Positions 44,110-52,620 of a DNA stretch of 64,000 nucleotides are shown in pieces. Below the pieces are notes generated by a model that worked only from the letters and a program-made list of their open reading frames with translations, ran no database searches and was not told where the DNA came from. The stretch is from positions 1 to 64,000 of the forward strand of contig NZ_CP108415.1 of assembly GCF_035978755.1 (NCBI RefSeq). Direction: 5' to 3'. Numbering within the stretch: position 1 is the first letter of the stretch; each line of letters starts with the position of its first letter. Source of the stretch: Streptomyces sp. NBC_01298 (GTDB lineage: Bacteria > Actinomycetota > Actinomycetes > Streptomycetales > Streptomycetaceae). The translations under genes and the position numbers were made by a program.

Positions 44110-44820
44110 GTGGCCAGTGAACCGGTCAACACCCCGATCCAGAGCAAGTATGCGGAGCAGCTGGCCGCCGACCTCGCATCGAACCAGGCCGAGCAGGCGA
44201 CGCTGACCGCCCGCCTGTCCCAGCTCCATGCCGAGGAGAAGTGGCTCACCGCGGCGATGGAGTCCATGCCGCCCGTGGGTGATGCCCCGGCACCCACGGG
44301 CGCCGATCTGGTGGCCGCCGCTCCGGTGGCCGTCGGCGTAGCGGAGGCTGCCGTGCCGAAGCCCCGGGCGAACAAGAAAGCCGACGGCGCGGGTCCGGCG
44401 AAGAAGACCGCGGCCAAGAAGACCGCCGAGGCCCCGGCCAAGAAGACGGCGGCCGCCAAGAAGGCCCCGGCGAAGAAGACCGCGGCCGCCAAGAATGCCG
44501 CGGCCACGGTTCCTGCAGTTGAGGAGGCCGTGAAGCCGTCGGAGCCCACCCTCGGGCAGCTCCTGTCGGACGTGCTCTCCCTGCAGCCTGGCGAGCCGAA
44601 GAAGGTGACCGAGATCCGCACCGAGCTGGAGGCCGCGCATCCCGAGCGCGCAAAGTCAGACCCCGTCGTCCGCGCCGCTCTGGAGAAGCTCGCGACGAAG
44701 GGCGTGCTCGAGAAGAGCAACCAGCAGGGCACCGTGTTCTACACGTGGCCGAAGGCCTCCGCTCCCGCGGCAGAGGTACCGGCGCAGGAGAACGCCGAGG
44801 CGGTCCCGGCCGGCGCCTGA
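44110..44820 (+). CDS. Histone-H1-like protein with winged-helix C-terminus
   Basis: GTG start with GAGGAGCGAGGAC upstream and TAGCAT at 44064-44069 as a possible -10. Residues about 10-55 form a coiled coil, then a Lys/Ala-rich linker with AKKTAAKKT and AAKKAPAKKTAAAK repeats (about 95-135) resembles H1-like nucleoid proteins. A compact C-terminal domain KVTEIRTELEAAHP...VVRAALEKLATKGVL...VFYTW is a winged helix. The order fits an architectural DNA-binding protein, perhaps one that condenses the plasmid. Confidence 0.8.
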   Translation: MASEPVNTPIQSKYAEQLAADLASNQAEQATLTARLSQLHAEEKWLTAAMESMPPVGDAPAPTGADLVAAAPVAVGVAEAAVPKPRANKKADGAGPAKKTAAKKTAEAPAKKTAAAKKAPAKKTAAAKNAAATVPAVEEAVKPSEPTLGQLLSDVLSLQPGEPKKVTEIRTELEAAHPERAKSDPVVRAALEKLATKGVLEKSNQQGTVFYTWPKASAPAAEVPAQENAEAVPAGA

Positions 44821-44857
44821 GCGCAGCAGCCGGATCCTGGCGGCCGGGTTTGGTGCT

Positions 44858-46747
44858 TCAGCGCATTCCAGGGCGCGGAGCGCTCTGCGGGACCTGGCCG
44901 TCGTGGATGTGCCCGGACGGCTGGGCCTTGCGTGAGAGGCCTCCGACGGGTTCGGCCTCGGAGGGTGTGTGCTGGGCTCGTTCGCGTGACTGGGCGGTGA
45001 TCTGCGCGATGCGGGCGGCTCGTCCCTCCGGGCCCGTCGGGGCGAGCCCCTTGATCCGGTCGAGTGCGTTGAGCGCTTCCAGCGTGCGGGGCTGGCTCAC
45101 CGAGAGGTCGTCGAAGTGCTGCTCGGCGGCGGCATGGCGGGCGGATGCTGCGGCGACCTGCTCAGCGGTGACCGGGGGCTGCCCGAACTCCGCTGTCCCG
45201 CTCGCCAGCCGGCTGCTGAGCTCTTCCAGGGCCCGGCCGGTGTCGCCGACGGCCTGGTAGGCCTGCTGGTAGGAGTCGGGACCGAGGCCTGCGCGGTCCA
45301 TGAGGCGTGTGCGCAGCTCGTACATGGCGGTCTGGGGGAAGTGCCGCTGCAGGGCGTTGCGGGCATGCTGGCGCTGCTCGGCCAGCACCTGGTCGATGCG
45401 TTGTTCGGCTGTGGTGACGTGCGCCATGAAGGCGTCGTGGTCGGCTTCGGTCTCGGCGACGGTCGTGCGGGGTGTGAGCGGCAGGGTGGCCTGCGCGGCG
45501 TCCACGACGGCCTGGTGCTTGGCCTGCACGGCGGCCGTCTCTGCCTCGGCCAGGACGGAGCCGTGCATGAGCACGCTGTGCCGGGCGTTGAGGTCCTTGA
45601 GTCTCTGCTCGAAGTAGTCGCGCGAGTCGACGGCTGCGGCTTCGGCGGGGTCGCGCGGCCGGGCGTTGAGCCATCCCACCCCCTGTGCCGCCGCATCTGC
45701 GGAGGCGGTGACCAGGCGGGTGTGCGCGCGGACCAGGTCGTCCATGTACATCTCGGCATCGCGGCGCGCGGCCGGCGAGCGGGCCCGCCAGGCGGCGGCC
45801 GCCTCGAGGTCGGTCAGCAGCCTGGGGTGGCCGGGCAGCGCCGTGGGCGGGCCGTCCGGGGCGGTCGGCTCAGTGCGGGCAGCCGATTCGGCGATGGCGG
45901 CGGTCAGCGCGTCGTGGGCCTCGCGTACGGAGGGGTTGTCCGGGTGGGGGCCGGGGCCCAGCCGTGCGAGCCGGTGCAGATAGGTCGCCGCGGCCTTGCG
46001 CACGGGGTGCTCGGGGTCGGGGTGGGTAGCGCTGACGTCGGCTGTCTCGGGCAGGCGGGTGGCGAGCTGGTTCAGGATGTTGTCCTGCGCGGGGAGCACG
46101 AGGGCGTGCAGCTGTCCGGCGGGGAAGGTGAGCAGTTCCAGGCGTTGGTAGGCCTGGAGGAGTTCGGGCACGTCGGTGCCCTGGGGTGACTGGGCGGTGG
46201 CGAGGGCGTCGAGGGTCTGGCGGGCTGCGGCGCGTGCCTGGTCGGGGCCTTCGGGCTGCGGGTCGGCGTACTGGGCCGTGAGGCGTTCGAGGACGGGGTC
46301 CGGGGGGACGGTGCCCAGGGCCAGGGCCCAGACCTCGCCGCCGCGTTGCCAGCCGAAGAGGGTCGGGGTGTCCGGCCGGTAGGGGGCGGGGTTGTCGGGT
46401 TCGACGAAGCGGATGCGGCGGTCGATCCACGCGGTGGCGTCCGCGTCGAGTTGCTCGCGCAGCGCGGCCGCGGCGTGCCGTACGGGTTCCTCCGGGCTCT
46501 GGGCGGCGGAATCGAGGTGCTGGAGGGTGTGCGCCCACAGTTCGCGTGGCGGCAGCACCTGCCATGTGGCGCCGTTGTCGGTGCTGATCCGGGCGGCGAC
46601 GGCGAGGTTCTCCTCCTGCTCGTTGTCGAGGTACCAGCGCGCGGCCATGACGGGGTCGTTGATGAGCAGGGAGGGGCCGGGCTCGGCCGGCCACCAGGGG
46701 TTGGTGTAGGTGCTGGTGAGCGCGTACAGGCGGCTGGTCTCGGGCAC
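44858..46747 (-). CDS. Large hypothetical protein, 629 aa
   Basis: The GTG start at 46747 has AAGGAC seven bases upstream. No signal or membrane segment is present. The N-terminal third has TNPWWPAEPGPSLLINDPVM and WQRGGEVWALALGTVPPD; the rest is almost entirely helical with long Ala/Gln/Glu-rich heptads (about residues 330-560). A structural or scaffolding role is suggested by the coiled coils, but I do not recognise it. It converges with the H1-like gene, separated by 37 bp. Confidence 0.7.
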   Translation of the reverse strand: MPETSRLYALTSTYTNPWWPAEPGPSLLINDPVMAARWYLDNEQEENLAVAARISTDNGATWQVLPPRELWAHTLQHLDSAAQSPEEPVRHAAAALREQLDADATAWIDRRIRFVEPDNPAPYRPDTPTLFGWQRGGEVWALALGTVPPDPVLERLTAQYADPQPEGPDQARAAARQTLDALATAQSPQGTDVPELLQAYQRLELLTFPAGQLHALVLPAQDNILNQLATRLPETADVSATHPDPEHPVRKAAATYLHRLARLGPGPHPDNPSVREAHDALTAAIAESAARTEPTAPDGPPTALPGHPRLLTDLEAAAAWRARSPAARRDAEMYMDDLVRAHTRLVTASADAAAQGVGWLNARPRDPAEAAAVDSRDYFEQRLKDLNARHSVLMHGSVLAEAETAAVQAKHQAVVDAAQATLPLTPRTTVAETEADHDAFMAHVTTAEQRIDQVLAEQRQHARNALQRHFPQTAMYELRTRLMDRAGLGPDSYQQAYQAVGDTGRALEELSSRLASGTAEFGQPPVTAEQVAAASARHAAAEQHFDDLSVSQPRTLEALNALDRIKGLAPTGPEGRAARIAQITAQSRERAQHTPSEAEPVGGLSRKAQPSGHIHDGQVPQSAPRPGMR

Positions 46748-46784
46748 GGTGCTGTCCTTCGGTCCGGGTGTCCGCTGTGGCCTT

Positions 46785-47999
46785 TCAGCGGGTGACGGTC
46801 GTGGCGGCGCGGCGCCGGGCGGCGGTGAGGACGGTCAGGGCGGTGGCGGCCCCGGCCAGGGGCAGCGTGGCGGCGGCGAGCGGGTGGGCGGCGAGGGCGC
46901 CTGCCAGGGCGGTTCCGGAGGCCGTTCCCACGCCGAGGGACAAGATCATCCAGGCGTACGTCTCGGTGATGTTCCCGGCGGGTGCGAGACGGTCCGCAGT
47001 CATGAAGGAGCTGGTGATCACGACGGGGAGGAAGAGGCCCGGGAGGAGGGCGAGGGCGATGGCCGGGTGGGGGCCGGGAAGGGTGAGCAGGGGCAGCCAG
47101 GCGGCGGCGAAGGCGGCGGTGCCGGCCAGGAGGTGGGAGACGGTGGATCCCGGCCAGGGCCGTCGGCCGTAGAGGAGGCCTCCGATCAGTGAGCCCGCGG
47201 CGTAGGCGCCGGGGATGAGGCCGGTGAGCATGTCCATCTGGTGGCGCTCGGCCATTCCCACGGCCCAGACGGTTACCGCGCCGTTGGCGACGCCGACGCC
47301 GGCCAGGGCGAACAGAAGCTGGAGCAGCGCGCGGTTGTGCAGGGCGCTGCGGGTGCCGTGGTGCTTGGCGGGGGAACTCCAGGCCCGGGAAGGCGCGGAG
47401 GTCAAGACGATGAGGGAGCCGGTGACTCCGGTGGCGGCGGTGGCGGCCAGGGCGGTCCCCGGGCCGTACTGGCTGGCGAGGAAAGCGGCCAGGAGGGGGC
47501 CGGTCACGAACAGCAGGCCCTGGCTGCCGGTGTCGGCGGCCAGTGCGGCCCGGCGCTGGCCCGGGTCGGGCAGCACGCTCGACCACAGCGCGCGCAGGCC
47601 TGCCTCCAGCGGGGGCGTGCAGGAGCCCGCGAGGGCGACGAGGGCGGTGGCGAGCACCGGCTGGGACTGGGCGCTGACCGTTGCGAGGGTGAGCAGGCTC
47701 AGGGCGTTGATGAAGGCGGCCGGGCCCGAGACCCGGGTCTGTCCGTAGCAGTCCAGCAGGCGGCCCTTGACCGGCTGGGAGAGGGCGGAGGCCAGGATGT
47801 AGAGGGCGCTGAGGATGCCGCCGAAGGCGACGGAGCCGCCGGAGTGCGTGATGAGGAGGACGAGTGCGGCGGGGGCCATGCTGTTGGGCAGGCGGCCCAG
47901 GAGCGTTCCGGCGAGGAGCCGGGCGACGTGCGGGGTGGCCATCACGTCTTTGAGGGCGGTGGGCGGGGCCGGGGCCGGGCGGCGGCCGGTGAGAGTCAT
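46785..47999 (-). CDS. MFS transporter, 404 aa
   Basis: Twelve hydrophobic stretches are visible from LLAGTLLGRLPNSMAPAALV to ALTVLTAARRR, with a short N-terminal tail. SQPVKGRLLDCYGQTRV between helices 2 and 3 matches the MFS loop (GxxxDxxGxR). CTPPLEAGLRALWSSVLPD is shared with the second MFS protein here, marking them as a paralogous pair. It should export a small molecule by proton exchange. It is followed on the same strand by a 629-aa gene. Confidence 0.88.
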   Translation of the reverse strand: MTLTGRRPAPAPPTALKDVMATPHVARLLAGTLLGRLPNSMAPAALVLLITHSGGSVAFGGILSALYILASALSQPVKGRLLDCYGQTRVSGPAAFINALSLLTLATVSAQSQPVLATALVALAGSCTPPLEAGLRALWSSVLPDPGQRRAALAADTGSQGLLFVTGPLLAAFLASQYGPGTALAATAATGVTGSLIVLTSAPSRAWSSPAKHHGTRSALHNRALLQLLFALAGVGVANGAVTVWAVGMAERHQMDMLTGLIPGAYAAGSLIGGLLYGRRPWPGSTVSHLLAGTAAFAAAWLPLLTLPGPHPAIALALLPGLFLPVVITSSFMTADRLAPAGNITETYAWMILSLGVGTASGTALAGALAAHPLAAATLPLAGAATALTVLTAARRRAATTVTR

Positions 48000-48095
48000 C
48001 TGGGACAACGGAGTGGCTCCGGTGGAGTGGTGAGCGGGGTCGCTGCGGGTCGGCGCAGTGGCGGGGAGGGGTGGCCTGCCCGTGCCCTGCGGGTG

Positions 48096-48130
48096 GCTTC
48101 GGGCTCCGACCGGGGTGCGGAGCCCGAAGC
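48096..48130 (-). terminator. Terminator hairpin after LAxTG gene
   Basis: GCTTCGGGCTCC (48096-48107) pairs with GGAGCCCGAAGC (48119-48130) across an 11-base loop, just after the stop of the surface-protein gene at 48143. Confidence 0.75.
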
Positions 48131-48142
48131 GCAAGGTCGGCG

Positions 48143-49849
48143 TCAGCCGCTGTGGGTGCGGGCGAGGCGGCGCCGGTTTCCGGCCCACACGGCCGTGCCT
48201 CCGGCCGCGAGGAGCACGCCGCCGGCCGCGATCAGCCAGGTGGTGCTGGAGGCGCCGGTGTGGGCGAGCTGTCCGGAAGGGGCCGGCGGCTGGGCGGCCG
48301 GGGGTTTGGCCGCGGGCGGCGGTGTGGTGGGGGGTGGGCTGATCGGGGTGGGGGACTTGGTGTCGGCGAGGGTGACGGTGACCTGGGCGCCGGGCTTGGC
48401 GGTGAACTGCTGGGCGGCGGCGTCCGCCTCGTACCCGGCGGGCGGCTTGGCTTCGGTGGCCCAGTAGGTGGTGCCGTTCTTGAGGGTCACGTCGAGCTTG
48501 AGCTTGGCCGTGCCGTCCTTGCCGGTGGTGAGCTGCGTGAGCTCCTTGCCCTTGGTGTGCTTGCCGGACGCGTCGACGGTGTCGGCGTTGATGGCGATGA
48601 CCGCTCCGGCCAGCGGCTTGCCGGTGGCCTTGTCGATCTTCTTGACCAGCAGCTCGCCCTGCTTGAACGGGTCGACGATCGTGATCGGGTTGGCGGCCGC
48701 GGTCTTGCCCTCGGTGATGGTGATGTCCTGGTCGGGCACCGTGGCGTGCAGGGGGCTGCCGCTGTCGGTCTCGCGCAGCCGGTAGGTGCCCGGGGCGAGG
48801 TTGTCGAAGACCAGCACGCCGTCGGCGCCGGTCTTGCCCTCGGCGACTGTCTTGCCGGTGGCCGGGTCGAGGAGCTGGAAGGAGGTTCCGGCCAGGGCCT
48901 CGCCGCCCGGGTCCTTCTTGCGGATGGTGACACCGCCCGGCGCGGCGGTGACCTTGATGGCCGTCTGGTCCTTGGCCGTGGTGGTGTCGCCCGCCAGGAG
49001 CATCCGCTGGGCGGTGTCGTCGCGGGGGGCCAGGACCTTGAGCTGGGAGCCGGGCAGCCCGTCGGCCTCGGCGCCCACGGTGGTGGTCCCCTTGGCGTCG
49101 GCGGTGAACTCCCAGGTGGCCGTCCCGTCCTGGCCGGTGGTGACCTGCCCCTTCTCGCCGTCCGTGCCGGACTCGGTGAGGCGGACCTTCACCCCGGGCA
49201 CCTTGGTCCCCGAGAGCGTGGCGGTGACGGTGGCCGTGACCGCGACCTTCTTGCCCGCCGGGGTCTCGGTGACCTTCGGCGTGAGGGTCAGGCGGTAGGG
49301 GCCCGCGTACTTCTTGGCTTCTTCCAGGTAGTCGGCGGCCAGGGTCCGGGCCGTGGACGACACGTTCGGGTAGCCGAGGCGCTGCTTGCCGCGGGCGCCG
49401 TCGATGCCATAGGCGCCGCCGGCCAGCCACTCGTAGACGACCGCGTCGACTGCGGCCGCCTGGGCGGCGTTCTGGGTCTGGCCGTACTTGCCGACGATGT
49501 AGGAGGCGTAGGCGAGGTGGGCGTCGGGGACCTGTTTGCCTGTGACGGAGGAGGTCCAGTGCTCGACGGTGGCCGGGCCGCTGTACCCGCCCGCGGCGTC
49601 GGGCCCCTTGCGCTCGGGGTCGGCGCAGTAGGTCTCCCACTGGCCGTAGACCGTCATGCCCGGGGGGCCGTAGGCACCGATGTGGGAAGTGGCGGCGTTG
49701 CCGTCGCTGTCGGGGATCGCGTAGCCGGGGCCGTACTTGTCCGACTGGGCGGGGGCGGCCGCCGCCGACCAGGACAGGGTGCCGGCTGCTGCGGCGGCGA
49801 TGGTGATGGCGGTCAGGCGCGTTGTCGCGCGGGCGAGAGGTGCGTGCAT
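48143..49849 (-). CDS. LAxTG-anchored SpaA-type surface protein, 568 aa
   Basis: The ATG at 49849 has AAGGAG about 10 bases upstream. A signal peptide ends near AAAAPAQS (about 33). The first domain contains TVYGQWETYCADPERKG (Cys75) and AAQAAAVDAVVYEWL, in the manner of thioester domains that crosslink to host or matrix. Then an Ig-like domain (around GVKVRLTESGTDG) and two SpaA/prealbumin-like domains (VTIRKKDPGGEALAG and LLVKKIDKATGKPLAG) follow. It ends in a Pro-rich stretch, LAHTG (528-532), a hydrophobic helix and a basic tail, so a class E sortase should anchor it to the wall. The thioester reading is tentative. Confidence 0.85.
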   Translation of the reverse strand: MHAPLARATTRLTAITIAAAAAGTLSWSAAAAPAQSDKYGPGYAIPDSDGNAATSHIGAYGPPGMTVYGQWETYCADPERKGPDAAGGYSGPATVEHWTSSVTGKQVPDAHLAYASYIVGKYGQTQNAAQAAAVDAVVYEWLAGGAYGIDGARGKQRLGYPNVSSTARTLAADYLEEAKKYAGPYRLTLTPKVTETPAGKKVAVTATVTATLSGTKVPGVKVRLTESGTDGEKGQVTTGQDGTATWEFTADAKGTTTVGAEADGLPGSQLKVLAPRDDTAQRMLLAGDTTTAKDQTAIKVTAAPGGVTIRKKDPGGEALAGTSFQLLDPATGKTVAEGKTGADGVLVFDNLAPGTYRLRETDSGSPLHATVPDQDITITEGKTAAANPITIVDPFKQGELLVKKIDKATGKPLAGAVIAINADTVDASGKHTKGKELTQLTTGKDGTAKLKLDVTLKNGTTYWATEAKPPAGYEADAAAQQFTAKPGAQVTVTLADTKSPTPISPPPTTPPPAAKPPAAQPPAPSGQLAHTGASSTTWLIAAGGVLLAAGGTAVWAGNRRRLARTHSG

Positions 49850-49903
49850 GGGGAGAGGGGGCTCCTTGTGCTGGTGGCGGGATGCGCAGGGTCCGGACGC
49901 GAG

Positions 49904-49947
49904 AGCGCCCGCCCGGACTGGCTGGACGGAGGGCCCGGGCGGGCGCT
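49904..49947 (-). terminator. Strong hairpin after the 27-aa peptide gene
   Basis: AGCGCCCGCCCGG (49904-49916) pairs perfectly with CCGGGCGGGCGCT (49935-49947) over an 18-base loop, 44 bp past the stop of the small peptide. It separates that gene from the downstream LAxTG gene. Confidence 0.7.
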
Positions 49948-49990
49948 GAGGGTGGGACGCGCCGTGGTCGCTACGGGCGTCTGCGGCCGG

Positions 49991-50074
49991 CTAGCAGGGG
50001 CGCGCGGAGAGCGTCTCGCCGAGGCCGGCGGTCACGGTCAGACACGGGCGGTACTTGAGCGGGCACTGGTTCAT
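49991..50074 (-). CDS. 27-residue cysteine-containing peptide
   Basis: ATG at 50074, stop TAG at 49991. AAGGAG precedes the ATG by 7 bases, an optimal binding site. The 27-residue product has Cys at 4, 11 and 27, an N-terminal half MNQCPLKYRPC and a C-terminal half with TVTAGLGETLSARP. It has no signal peptide. A strong hairpin follows, and AT-richer sequence around 50145-50185 lies upstream, so it behaves like a monocistronic gene. The terminal Cys and small size recall peptide precursors, but no maturation gene is adjacent; export could use a neighbouring MFS protein. Function unknown. Confidence 0.6.
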   Translation of the reverse strand: MNQCPLKYRPCLTVTAGLGETLSARPC

Positions 50075-50290
50075 CGTGGGGCTCCTTGAGAAGGGGCGAC
50101 GTGTGGTCGGACAGCAGTGATCTCAGCAGGGACGCCCCTGCTCCGCCAGGGACATTTAGGGGCATAGTCCGCTTATCCCTAGGGGTGGGAAAGGAGTTGG
50201 CCCCGCGGTCTCGGTGGCGGGAGAAACCCGGCGGCCGCCACTGGCGGCGGTCCGTCGTACGGACCGTGCGTGTTGGTCGGCAGATGGACA

Positions 50291-50322
50291 CGAGGCCCGC
50301 TCCGGACGGGGAGCGGGCCTCG
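50291..50322 (-). terminator. Terminator hairpin after SH3-like gene
   Basis: CGAGGCCCGCTCC (50291-50303) and GGAGCGGGCCTCG (50310-50322) form a perfect 13-bp stem with a 6-base loop, downstream of the stop at 50370. Confidence 0.8.
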
Positions 50323-50369
50323 CGTGCGCGGCTGCCTGCGAACGGTCGGCCGCTGGCGGGAAGTCACAG

Positions 50370-50708
50370 TCAGCAGGCGGGGTCCTCGGGGATGCACGTG
50401 TGGATGTCCTCCTCGGGGTGGTGCATCAGGTCGCTGCGGACCCATCCCGTCACGCCCGTCCGGTCGATGCGGAGCTTGTACCAGGACTGGCCGCCCACGT
50501 ACGCGGAGTCCCAGGTGGTACAGCCCCAGCCGCGGTAGGCGACGCCGTTGATGCGGGCGCCGGTCGACGGGCTGGAGCGGACGTTGGCGGCGGAGGCGGT
50601 GATGTAGCAGCCGCCGGCCGCGCTCGCGGAGGTCGCGGTGACCAGGCCGCCGGCGGTCAGCGCGAGGGCGACGGAGGCGGTCGCGGCCATGCGGGTGCGC
50701 ATCTTCAT
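50370..50708 (-). CDS. Secreted SH3-like domain protein, 112 aa
   Basis: The ATG at 50708 follows AGGAGACC. A Sec signal (MKMRTRMAATASVALALTAG...ATSASA) is cleaved near residue 30. The mature part ANVRSSPSTGARINGVAYRG...WYKLRIDRTGVTGWVRSDLM is a bacterial SH3-like fold (the NVRSSPS and GWVRSD strands are diagnostic), with four cysteines for disulphides. It probably binds cell wall or another surface protein. Another such protein is at 53383-53739. Confidence 0.88.
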   Translation of the reverse strand: MKMRTRMAATASVALALTAGGLVTATSASAAGGCYITASAANVRSSPSTGARINGVAYRGWGCTTWDSAYVGGQSWYKLRIDRTGVTGWVRSDLMHHPEEDIHTCIPEDPAC

Positions 50709-50870
50709 GGTGATGGTCTCCTGGGTGAGAGGGGTGTTGGGAGGCTGTTCATGGGGAGCCTGTGGGCCCGGAGTGCGGGCGAACGGCGCGAGGGCGGTGC
50801 GGTGTCAGGGCCCGGCACGGTCATCTGAGGGGTGGTCCCGGCGTGCGGGACCGGGCCGCGTCGGGGCCAC

Positions 50871-52289
50871 TCAGGCCGTGGCCGCGGCCGCCGAGGGGCG
50901 CAGGGACATGCGGGTGCTGAGCAGCAGCGTGCACAGGGCGGCGGCGAGCAGGGGTACGGCGAAGTGGCCGCCGAGGGGCCCTGCGAGGGCGGTGCCGGCT
51001 GCCAGGCCCAGGCGCATGGCGCTGGAGAGCCAGCCGACGGCCTCGGTGGAGGTGCCGGGAGGGGCCAGGGAGGTCAGGGTGAGGCTGGCCACCGTGAGCA
51101 GCGGCACGAACAGGGCGCCCGGGAGCATGGCCGCGGCCAGGAGCAGCGGGGCGGGCAGCGGGGCGAGCAGCGGGAGCCAGCAGGCCGCGTACAGGGCGGC
51201 GATGAGGGCCAGGTGGCGGGGGCGGGGGGCGGTTGAGGGCTGGAAGCGGGCGAAGAGGATGCCGCCGAGGATTCCGGCGGCGGAGAACGTCGCGGGCAGG
51301 GCGCCGGCCAGCCAGGCCGCGTTCTGCTGCTCGGCGGAGGCGATCCCGGCGACGTCGAGGGCGCCCACGGTGGCTCCGAGGAAGACCAGGGCGGCCAGCA
51401 GCGGGCGCATGGCGGGCGGGCGTAGCGCGCCGAGCCGGTCGGGGTTGCGGGATTCGGCGCGCCAGGTGCGGGCGGGGTGGGCGGTGGCGAAGGCGAGGGA
51501 TCCGGCGAGGGTCGCGGCGGCGGCCAGGGCGAGGGCGGCGGCCGGGGAGACCGCGCCGGCCAGGGCGATGGCGAGGGCGGGGCCGGTGACGTAGACGATT
51601 TCCTGGGTGGAGGAGTCCAGGGTGTAGGCAGTGCGTACGTGGGCGTCGTCGGGGAGCACGGTGGGCCACAGGGAGCGCAGTCCACCCTCCAGGGGCGGGC
51701 ATCCGGCGCCCGCCAGCAGGACGCACACGGCGGTCAGCGGGAGGTTGGCGGTGCCCGCGAGGGCGAGCACGCTCAGTGCCGCGGCGACCAGGCCCGCGCC
51801 GAGGTAGATGGGAAAGGGCAGGCCGCGGTGGTCGGCGATGCGGCCCAGCAGCGGCAGTCCCAGTGCGGGGGCAATGCCGTACAGCGCGGCCAGGACGCTC
51901 GCGGTGGCCAGGGAGTGGCCGTCGGCCTGCGCCGCGAGGATCAGTGCGACGGGTGCCATGCCCAGCGAGAGGCGGCCGGTGACGGAGGCGATGAGCAGGC
52001 GGCTGCAATATCGGTGGCGCAGTACGGCCCGGAAGGACGGCGGAGTGCCGGCTGGCGCAGGCGCGGGCGCGCGGGCAGGGGCAGGGGCAGGTGCGGGCGT
52101 GGGCGCGGGGTGGGTGAGGCGGCGGAAGTCGGACGCCTTCGGGAAGGGCCCCCGGGCCGGAGTCGTGTGCGCAACGGCGCGGGCCGGAGCGGGCATCGGG
52201 TGGGCCGGGCGGCGGAAGTCCGTCGCCTTCGGAAAGGGCCCGCGCGCCGAGGCGGTGCGGGGGACGTCGCGGACCTGCGCGTGGGCCAT
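50871..52289 (-). CDS. MFS transporter with duplicated N-terminal motif, 472 aa
   Basis: Same fold and signature as the MFS gene at 46785 (GCPPLEGGLRSLWPTVLPD), with 12 hydrophobic stretches from about residue 95. The unusual 90-residue N-terminal extension repeats ARGPFPKATDFRR at residues 15-27 and 45-57, exactly 30 residues (90 bp) apart, followed by a Pro/Ala-rich linker (PAPTPAPAPAPARAP). The extension is cytoplasmic and has no match I know. The ATG at 52289 is the natural start, because the upstream frame is not protein-like. Confidence 0.85.
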   Translation of the reverse strand: MAHAQVRDVPRTASARGPFPKATDFRRPAHPMPAPARAVAHTTPARGPFPKASDFRRLTHPAPTPAPAPAPARAPAPAPAGTPPSFRAVLRHRYCSRLLIASVTGRLSLGMAPVALILAAQADGHSLATASVLAALYGIAPALGLPLLGRIADHRGLPFPIYLGAGLVAAALSVLALAGTANLPLTAVCVLLAGAGCPPLEGGLRSLWPTVLPDDAHVRTAYTLDSSTQEIVYVTGPALAIALAGAVSPAAALALAAAATLAGSLAFATAHPARTWRAESRNPDRLGALRPPAMRPLLAALVFLGATVGALDVAGIASAEQQNAAWLAGALPATFSAAGILGGILFARFQPSTAPRPRHLALIAALYAACWLPLLAPLPAPLLLAAAMLPGALFVPLLTVASLTLTSLAPPGTSTEAVGWLSSAMRLGLAAGTALAGPLGGHFAVPLLAAALCTLLLSTRMSLRPSAAAATA

Positions 52290-52620
52290 CAGCTGCCTGC
52301 CTCGGTGCGGGGGTGGGCCTGTCGGTTGAGGCCGCCCGCACGCCGAGGCGCTCATGGCTGGCGCGCGGCGTGCGGGCGGCGGCAGCGGGGTCGGGGGGCT
52401 CATCCGCTGTGTCGGCAAGCCCAACAGGGCCGTGGCCGGGCTTCAACGCCGCTTCCCCGCCTGCGGGCGGCCGTGGTGGCTGCGTCCCAGCTTCTGGTGC
52501 TGCCACCGGCGCCGTCGGTCCGCCACGTGACACCGGGCCCGGGCCCGGCCGCCCCGGGGGCGGTTCGCTTCCCAGGGCCCGCAGAAGGCGTCGCGGCTGA
52601 GGGGGCCGGGGTGCGGGCGG
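52290..52620. other. Intergenic region, no gene seen
   Basis: Only shadow frames are present between the MFS start at 52289 and the metalloprotease stop at 52621. One near-match to the CCCG palindrome (52456-52467, CCCGCCTGCGGG, one base short in the loop) is present. Confidence 0.4.

Noticed and set aside
46785..49640. 951-aa minus-strand frame covering the MFS gene and most of the LAxTG gene
   Set aside because: Only its 3' part (MFS, from 47999) is coding. The 5' part is an out-of-frame reading of the LAxTG gene, with Arg/Gly/Pro-rich composition.
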